From: [Mycobacterium] crassicus
GTDB taxonomy: Bacteria; Actinomycetota; Actinomycetes; Mycobacteriales; Mycobacteriaceae
DNA length: 64,000 bases
Assembly: GCF_020181615.1 (NCBI RefSeq)
Contig: NZ_CP084029.1
Location: 1,447,196 to 1,511,195, forward strand
Direction: 5' to 3'
Part shown: positions 59,465-64,000 of the stretch, piece after piece
Position numbering within the stretch: the stretch's first letter is position 1
Layout: every line of letters starts with the position of its first letter
Notes under the pieces: model-generated
What the model was told of the DNA's origin: nothing
Seen by the model: the letters and a program-made list of their open reading frames with translations, nothing else
The model's database searches: none
Made by a program: the position numbers and the translations under genes

Positions 59465-60736
59465 ATGACCGTGGTGGTCAACGGCAGGGACGACTTCACG
59501 CTGGAGAACTACCGGCGGGTGTCGGAGGGCGGCGAGCCGGTCACCATCGGCCCGCGTGCGCGTGCGGCGATGGCCGCGGCGCGGGCGGACTTCCTCCGGC
59601 TGCTCGAATCCGACCGCACCCAGTTCATCTACGGCGTAACCAGCAGCTTCGGGCCGCGCGTCAAGGACACGATCCCGCCGGAGCAGCAGCGCCAGCACGC
59701 CCGGGCGTTCGAGTTTCGCGGGAACTGGGCCCGCGGGTTCGGCGGCGGCTACCTCGACGAGCGCGTCGTGCGCGGCATCATCTTCGCCCGGCTCGCCAAC
59801 TTCGTCGCCGGGAACTCCAAGGCCAGGCCGGTGATCGCCGAGCGGTTCGCGTCCCTGCTCGACGGCCCGCTGCCGCCGGTCCCGCTGGACGGGCAGGTCG
59901 GCGCGGGCGAGGTGCTCCCGCTGGCCCACGTACTGCGTGACTTCCCGCGCGATGGCCTCGAGGAGGGTGAGGCCAACCCGGTGGTCAACGGGTCGCCGGT
60001 ATCGGCCGCGCTGGCCGCGGATGCCGCGCTGCGGGCCGCCCCCAGGCTCGACCGCGCCGAGCGCGTGCTGGCGCTGTCGGCGGCGGCGTTCGGTGTCCCG
60101 GTCGACGCCTATGCCGAAGAACTGGGCGAGCTGTGGGGAGACGAGGACGAGGCGGCAGCGCTGGCGGCGCTTCGCCGCCACCTCTCCGCAGCGTCGCCTG
60201 GCCGGCGGCTGGCCGGCCAGGTGCCGGCCAGCTACCTGATCCTTGGCCGGGTGCTCGGGCAGGCGCACCGTGCCGCGGCGGGCTTGACCGAGGCGGCCCG
60301 CGTCTCGCTGCGGTCGGTGACCGATAACCCGGTGTACGTGCCACCCGACGCCGCGCACCCGCTGGGGCAGGCCCTGTCCACCGGCGGTTTTCACAACGCC
60401 ATGGTTTACCCGGCGCTGACTGCGCTGGCCGCCGCATGGGCCGACCTGACCCTGCTGGTCGGGCGGCACGTGACGGCGCTGCGGGCCGACGATCCGGCGG
60501 CCGGCCCGGGATCAGAGCTCAGTGCACTGGCCGAGGAGGCGCGGGCGGCGGCCATGCCCACGCTGCTGCCCGCAGCAGTCAACGACCCGCAGGACGACGT
60601 GTCCTCACCGGTCTTCGGTGCCTACCGCCGGGAGGCCACGGCCGCCGAGTGCCTCGACGGCGCCATCAGCCTGCTGGCCGGCGAAGCGAACCGGGCGCTG
60701 AACGCAGCGGGGCGCAAAGGACCCGACCCGGCATGA
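59465..60736 (+). CDS. Histidine/phenylalanine ammonia-lyase homologue without MIO serine (subunit A)
   Basis: 423 residues of the aromatic amino acid lyase fold. Conserved family features: Tyr56 in YGVTSSFG (HAL YGxxTGFG), Asn175 in VNGS, Thr-Asp-Asn-Pro at 286-289, GGFHN, and NDPQDDVSS aligning with HAL NQEDHVS. At the cofactor site HAL reads GASGDLAPLAH, but here GAGEVLPLAH (A147-G148-E149): the serine of the Ala-Ser-Gly triad that cyclises to MIO is missing by a one-residue deletion. The C-terminus stops early, shortly after ECLDGA, compared with the next gene. ATG 59465 is coupled at its 3' end (ATGA) to subunit B. Confidence 0.8.
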   Translation: MTVVVNGRDDFTLENYRRVSEGGEPVTIGPRARAAMAAARADFLRLLESDRTQFIYGVTSSFGPRVKDTIPPEQQRQHARAFEFRGNWARGFGGGYLDERVVRGIIFARLANFVAGNSKARPVIAERFASLLDGPLPPVPLDGQVGAGEVLPLAHVLRDFPRDGLEEGEANPVVNGSPVSAALAADAALRAAPRLDRAERVLALSAAAFGVPVDAYAEELGELWGDEDEAAALAALRRHLSAASPGRRLAGQVPASYLILGRVLGQAHRAAAGLTEAARVSLRSVTDNPVYVPPDAAHPLGQALSTGGFHNAMVYPALTALAAAWADLTLLVGRHVTALRADDPAAGPGSELSALAEEARAAAMPTLLPAAVNDPQDDVSSPVFGAYRREATAAECLDGAISLLAGEANRALNAAGRKGPDPA

Positions 60737-62091
60737 CGGTCATGCTGGATACCAGGGACGACTTCACCCTCTCGAACTACCGGCGGGTCTGCTACGACGG
60801 CGAGGCGGTGCGGCTCGGCGAGCAGGCCCGCCGTGTGCTGGCCGCGCCCGGATGGGGCCGCGCAGCGCCGGGAGAGGGCCGGGCGTTCCCTTCAGTCGCC
60901 GCGGCCGTGAGCTCGGGGTCCGGCTCGGGCGGCGGGTATCTCGACGAGGCCGTGGTGCGGGGGATCCTCTTCGCCCGGCTGGCCGGCTGGGTGTCCGGGC
61001 ACACCGCGGTGCGCCTGACCGTCGCCGAGCGGGTGGCCGCCCTGCTCGACGGCCCGGCTCCCCGGGTGCCGTCCGGCGGCCCGGCCGGCCCGGATGAGGC
61101 CGCTGTGATGGCCGCCGCCCTCGCCGGGGTGCGGCGCGACGACTTGGGCGGGGCCGAGCAGCGGGCGCTGGCCGAGCCGGCGCCCTGTTCTGCGGCGCTG
61201 GCCGCCGACACCGCGCTGCGGTCCCGGCACCGGCTGGAGAACGCGCAGGCAGTCTGTGCGCTCTCGATCGAGGCGTTCGGTGCCCCGCTCGGTGCCTATG
61301 ACGCAGCGCTCGACGACCTGTGGGGGGACGCGCACGAGGCCGCGGCGCTGCGGGCGCTGCGCCGCCACCTCGACGCCGCGGGGACGGACGGTCGGCGGTT
61401 CCACCAGGCCCCGGTGAGCTACCGGATCATTCCGCGGGTGCTCGGCCAGGCGCACCGGGCGGTGGCGGCGGTCGAGAAGGCCGCCGCCACCGCGCTGCGG
61501 GCGGTGACCGGCGACGTGCTGGTGGCCGGCCGGGTGCTGCCGAACGGTGGCTTCCACAACGGCATGGCCTACCCGGCAATGAACGCGCTGTCGGCGACCT
61601 GGGCGGATCTGGCGCTGGTTGCCGAGCGCCAGATCACCGCCCTGAACACCGCCGAGACCTCGGGTCTGCCGTTGAACCTGGCCGTCGCCGGGGCGGCACC
61701 GACCGGCACCTACGGCTACGGCTGGGCGGCGAGCAGCTTTGTCGAGGAGGCCCGGGCCGCGGCCGCGCCCACGCTGCTGCCCGCCGCGGCAGGCGATCCG
61801 CGCTCCGACGTGTTCTCGCCGGCGTTCAGCGCCCACCGTAGGGAGCGCCGCGCCGCGGAATGCCTTGACGGGGTGCTGGCCATCCTGGTGATCGTGTCCA
61901 GCCAGGCGCTGTTCGCGACCGGCCGCAGCCCGGCCGGGCCGCTGCAGCCGCTGCTGTCGTTCGCGCGTTCGGTGTTCCCGCCGATCGACGGGACCGGCGT
62001 GCGCGATCTGAGCGCGGAAGGTTTATTGCTGCAGCAGGCCCTGGCGACGGCGGCGGTCACCGGCCGCCTCGTTCCGGCGCCCCGGCCGTAA
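60733..62091 (+). CDS. Ammonia-lyase homologue, subunit B, lacking tyrosine and MIO motifs
   Basis: 452 residues, paralogous to the preceding protein: DDFTLSNYRRV, GGGYLDEAVVRGILFARLA and SYRIIPRVLGQAHRAVAA echo it closely. It lacks the N-terminal Tyr-Gly loop and has no GASG-like triad (GGPAGPDEAAVMAAAL there). It keeps parts that subunit A lost: TSGLPLNLAV (HAL LSGLPPFL) and a C-terminal 60 residues. ATG 60733 overlaps A's stop (ATGA). The two look like complementary subunits of one oligomer. No known family pair comes to mind. Confidence 0.78.
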   Translation: MTVMLDTRDDFTLSNYRRVCYDGEAVRLGEQARRVLAAPGWGRAAPGEGRAFPSVAAAVSSGSGSGGGYLDEAVVRGILFARLAGWVSGHTAVRLTVAERVAALLDGPAPRVPSGGPAGPDEAAVMAAALAGVRRDDLGGAEQRALAEPAPCSAALAADTALRSRHRLENAQAVCALSIEAFGAPLGAYDAALDDLWGDAHEAAALRALRRHLDAAGTDGRRFHQAPVSYRIIPRVLGQAHRAVAAVEKAAATALRAVTGDVLVAGRVLPNGGFHNGMAYPAMNALSATWADLALVAERQITALNTAETSGLPLNLAVAGAAPTGTYGYGWAASSFVEEARAAAAPTLLPAAAGDPRSDVFSPAFSAHRRERRAAECLDGVLAILVIVSSQALFATGRSPAGPLQPLLSFARSVFPPIDGTGVRDLSAEGLLLQQALATAAVTGRLVPAPRP

Positions 62092-62106
62092 CGAGGGCGA
62101 TGATGT

Positions 62107-62433
62107 CTAGCTCCCCGCTTGCCGGTGGCGCCGGTGTGTTGGGCGTTCCATCGACTGCTCGCGCCGCAAGGGCCGGCGTCGGGCGATGCAATAGGCGGCC
62201 AGGTACACCAGTGCGAAGCTGCCGGCGGTGATGACTGACGCGATGGCGAACTGAACAAACAGCCTGTGCGCTACAGGGTAACGCCAGCTCGCGTCTCCGT
62301 ATCCGGTGCCGACCGCCAGCAGTGCAAGGAACGTGGCCAGCATGACTGCTACCCAAGCCTCCCCTTTTCCGGCAGCGAAGCCATATACGTTTCCGGCGGC
62401 GATCACCGCGATCACCACGAGCGTCCACCACAT
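62107..62433 (-). CDS. Small three-helix membrane protein
   Basis: 108 residues, not recognised. Three hydrophobic helices (about 2-19, 27-45 and 59-85) and a basic, Arg-rich tail (RRRPLRREQ, RRHRQ). Last of three minus-strand genes at the window end, 88 bases after the next one. Another frame here (62057-62431) lacks helices and is not believed. Confidence 0.6.
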   Translation of the reverse strand: MWWTLVVIAVIAAGNVYGFAAGKGEAWVAVMLATFLALLAVGTGYGDASWRYPVAHRLFVQFAIASVITAGSFALVYLAAYCIARRRPLRREQSMERPTHRRHRQAGS

Positions 62434-62521
62434 TGTTGTGGCAGTGAGGAGCCCGCTGTAGGAGCCCGGAGTCGCATCGACTTCGTGTGTCGTGGAGACG
62501 TTTTCAGCAACAGGTGCACTA

Positions 62522-62815
62522 TCAGTGTCGGGGCGCTGGGCGCTGGGCGCTGATCGTCAGCGCGTAGATCTTTCCGCCAATCTTGATGTAGGGCGTGGTC
62601 ACATACGCCATAGCCGCCATCGCCGCCACGGGAAAAATGCCCAGCGCCGCTGCGTTGTCCCACGTCGGGTAAGTCGACAGGGCGCCAGCCACTCCCGCGG
62701 CGCAAGCAAAGCTCCAGTAGAAGCGCCGCGGGGCACTTCTGCTGATATTGAGGAACGACAGCATGAATCCGGCAACGAAACACAAAGCCACTACCCAGAA
62801 AAAGAAATCACTCAT
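62522..62815 (-). CDS. Small three-helix membrane protein, candidate immunity protein
   Basis: 97 residues from ATG 62815, not recognised. Helices at about 4-22, 30-46 and 54-74, C-terminal tail hydrophilic. The start lies 2 bases after the stop of the glycine-zipper gene, so it is cotranslated with it. Its size and topology resemble the preceding small protein. Confidence 0.6.
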   Translation of the reverse strand: MSDFFFWVVALCFVAGFMLSFLNISRSAPRRFYWSFACAAGVAGALSTYPTWDNAAALGIFPVAAMAAMAYVTTPYIKIGGKIYALTISAQRPAPRH

Positions 62816-62817
62816 CA

Positions 62818-63363
62818 CTAACCGCCTAGGCCCAACGTCACCAGCTTCTCCGCGCCAATACCGCCTGCGACCGCACCCAGAAGTCCGACGATCAAGGTAC
62901 CCTCCGGTCCTACCAGCGAGCCCCACGCCGCCCCGGCAGCGAATCCTCCGGCGATGCCACCGAGGCTGCGTCCACCAAGTTTCGCAATTTCTTCGCCTCT
63001 TGGAGCCCCATGCGCGATGTTGTCGAAGGTTAGAAGAGCGTCGAGTCCGACACCGGCGTAGCCAAGCTTTCGGCCGAAAACCTCAAGAGCTTGGGCATCC
63101 GCCTTCGACCACACCGGAGCGCTGCTCCAATGGCTGCCGTGTGGCAGAGCCGCGCCATGAGACTCCGCGCCGCCGCCCAACGCGCCGCCCCAGCCGGCGA
63201 TTCCGGCTGCCGCCTCGTGGATCACCTGCCCAGGCGACTTTGCGCTTTGAATTTCTCCGAGCGCACGCTGAATCCCCGGCGGCGACACGCCTGCTGCGTT
63301 CAACTGATCGGCGAAGCCGCGAAGGATCATTTTCCGGCCTTGGATCTCAAACCTGTCGAGCAT
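62818..63363 (-). CDS. C-terminal half of a type VII secretion-linked protein with glycine-zipper domain
   Basis: 181 residues as a stand-alone frame. It begins MLDRFEIQGRKMILRGFADQL and has LNAAGVSPPGIQRALGEI, which resemble the middle of mycobacterial TPR-region/ESX-associated proteins I remember (uncertain). The last 60 residues are Gly/Ala-rich with repeated GxxxG steps (SLGGIAGGFAAGAAWGSLVG, GLLGAVAGGIGAEKL), like membrane-inserting toxins. The upstream fragment in another frame continues it through one missing base at about 63364-63366, so this is probably the tail of a frameshifted gene. Confidence 0.6.
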   Translation of the reverse strand: MLDRFEIQGRKMILRGFADQLNAAGVSPPGIQRALGEIQSAKSPGQVIHEAAAGIAGWGGALGGGAESHGAALPHGSHWSSAPVWSKADAQALEVFGRKLGYAGVGLDALLTFDNIAHGAPRGEEIAKLGGRSLGGIAGGFAAGAAWGSLVGPEGTLIVGLLGAVAGGIGAEKLVTLGLGG

Positions 63364-63635
63364 CTCATAGCTTGATCCGGTGTTAGAGGTGGCCGGTCTG
63401 GAAAGGCTTGCCCGGATTCCAGGAAATCCTGAAACTGACGTCTGGCTTGGGCGCGAGTACGAGCGTCGCCTCCGAGAACCGGATCGGTTGGCAGCGGACC
63501 GATGAACTGAGAGTTCCGCAAGTCGTCGAGTCGCTCCTTGGCCAGCCGCCGTGCGGTGGGGTCCGCATCGGGATCATTGACGATCGCCTGATCAGCACGG
63601 TTTATGGATGTGGGCGGGGTACGGCGCGGACAGCG
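63364..63635 (-). pseudogene. Upstream fragment of the same gene, frameshifted
   Basis: Open minus-strand frame after an in-frame TGA (63636-63638), reading through NDPDADPTARRLAKERLDDL, GPLPTDPVLGGDARTRAQAR and LTPDQAMR. The order DPVxGxDAR...TPDQA-x-x-LLDR is that of the ESX-associated family; DQAMR here joins LDRFE in the next gene if one base is restored at about 63364-63366. No credible start exists, so the N-terminal part has been lost. Either a real pseudogene or a sequencing error. Confidence 0.6.
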
Positions 63636-63796
63636 TCAACGATGCCGCGTTCCGAATGTTGCAGGCCTAGAGACTCCGTGGGATCAGGCGGCGTCGCAAG
63701 AAACGTCGCCGCCCGTTACGTGCAGTAACCCTGCGTGGCCGGGGCTATCCAGCACCGGGTCACCTGGGCCCACGCAGCGGCACAACTGAATAGGAT

Positions 63797-63860
63797 CCGT
63801 GGGCGGGAATGATGTTGCGGCACTTACAGATGCCAGGGTGTCGCAACTTCCCGCCCACGG
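63797..63860. repeat. Long imperfect palindrome
   Basis: CCGTGGGCGGGAA and GTTGCGGCAC pair with GTGTCGCAAC and TTCCCGCCCACGG, with one 4-base bulge and one mismatch. Possibly a terminator, a transposon end or a small RNA hairpin. The 10-mer GTTGCGACAC also occurs near 56759. Confidence 0.5.
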
Positions 63861-63908
63861 AATCCCAACGGTCCCGTGGCCGGGGGCGTATGGTGGGCCA
63901 CCACGGCT

Positions 63909-63919
63909 CCCCCCCCCCC
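63909..63919. repeat. C11 homopolymer
   Basis: Eleven consecutive Cs (G11 on the minus strand), by far the longest run in the window and prone to slippage or misreading. Confidence 0.9.
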
Positions 63920-64000
63920 GGTCACGGGTTATCAATAACATGAAAATGGTTGAGCCACAATGGCTGTCGTGATTAAAGCTGGCGCAGCTCTGGACGAGCG

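Larger units (their letters stand above)
63641..64000. other. End region without a confident gene
   Basis: Contains the palindrome and C11 run. An ATG at 63960 is open to the window end (MAVVIKAGAALDER) after an AT-rich stretch with GTTATCAATAAC (63928-63939); it may begin a plus-strand gene, but too little is visible. Confidence 0.4.

Noticed and set aside
62057..62431. 124-codon minus frame overlapping the small membrane protein gene
   Set aside because: The alternative frame has three clean transmembrane helices, while this one is Arg-rich without pattern.
63684..63941. 85-codon minus frame at the window end
   Set aside because: It runs through the C11 tract (encoded as GGG codons) and the palindrome, with no protein character.
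63960..64000. Start of a plus-strand gene at ATG 63960
   Set aside because: Only 13 codons are visible and no ribosome-binding site; recorded as a possibility, not annotated as a gene.

Overview
The window is high-GC actinobacterial DNA that reads as a mycobacterium. Its backbone follows the Mycobacterium tuberculosis H37Rv order from about Rv1239c to Rv1287 (recalled, not searched): corA, mdh, lpqZ, an SDR, kgd, a DHA2 MFS pump, lprE, deaD, an acyltransferase, tetR-cyp130, an FAD oxidase, udgB, a Ddn-like protein, a HIT protein, an adenylyl cyclase of the Rv1264 type, a paired ABC exporter, lprB-lprC, sixA, sbcD-sbcC, oppABCD, canA, cysD-cysNC and an Rrf2 regulator. It is not the tuberculosis complex. 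The vapBC33, relBE, PE_PGRS23, Rv1251c, amiB2 and pknH-embR genes of that region are missing, and other genes sit in their place. A non-tuberculous mycobacterium, possibly of the M. terrae (Mycolicibacter) kind, is my guess. Layout: 1-10.3 kb is central carbon metabolism (malate dehydrogenase, a short malic enzyme, the giant 2-oxoglutarate decarboxylase Kgd) with CorA and an LpqZ-type lipoprotein. 10.5-18 kb holds an MFS pump, LprE, DEAD-box helicase, acyltransferase and the cyp130-tetR pair. 18-22.7 kb is a self-contained mmpS-mmpL-membrane protein-tetR operon with a palindrome exactly between its -35 and -10 boxes. 22.7-34.5 kb carries oxidoreductases, a uracil-DNA glycosylase, a 4-kb PGRS protein that has a signal peptide instead of a PE domain and ends in an aspartic protease domain, an adenylyl cyclase and a nitroreductase behind a DosR-like box. 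34.6-50.2 kb is transport and DNA repair (ABC exporter pair, LprB/LprC, SbcDC, Opp permease). 50.4-55.4 kb is carbonic anhydrase and the sulfate-activation operon cysD-cysNC-cysQ plus an Rrf2 gene that ends in a 5 x 56 bp tandem repeat. 55.4-64 kb is accessory: VOC protein, two F420-type LLM oxidoreductases, a secreted DUF4185 protein, a coupled pair of histidine/phenylalanine ammonia-lyase homologues lacking the cofactor-forming serine, and a broken gene resembling type VII secretion substrates with a glycine-zipper C-terminus followed by two small membrane proteins. Many starts are GTG or ATG about seven bases after a TANNNT box, as expected for leaderless mycobacterial mRNAs, and most operons use 4-base ATGA/GTGA or 1-base TGATG overlaps. 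The strongest candidates for something undescribed are the ammonia-lyase-like pair, the glycine-zipper/membrane-protein cluster, and the tandem-HTH TetR controlling mmpS-mmpL. No rRNA, tRNA, CRISPR array or insertion sequence was recognised.
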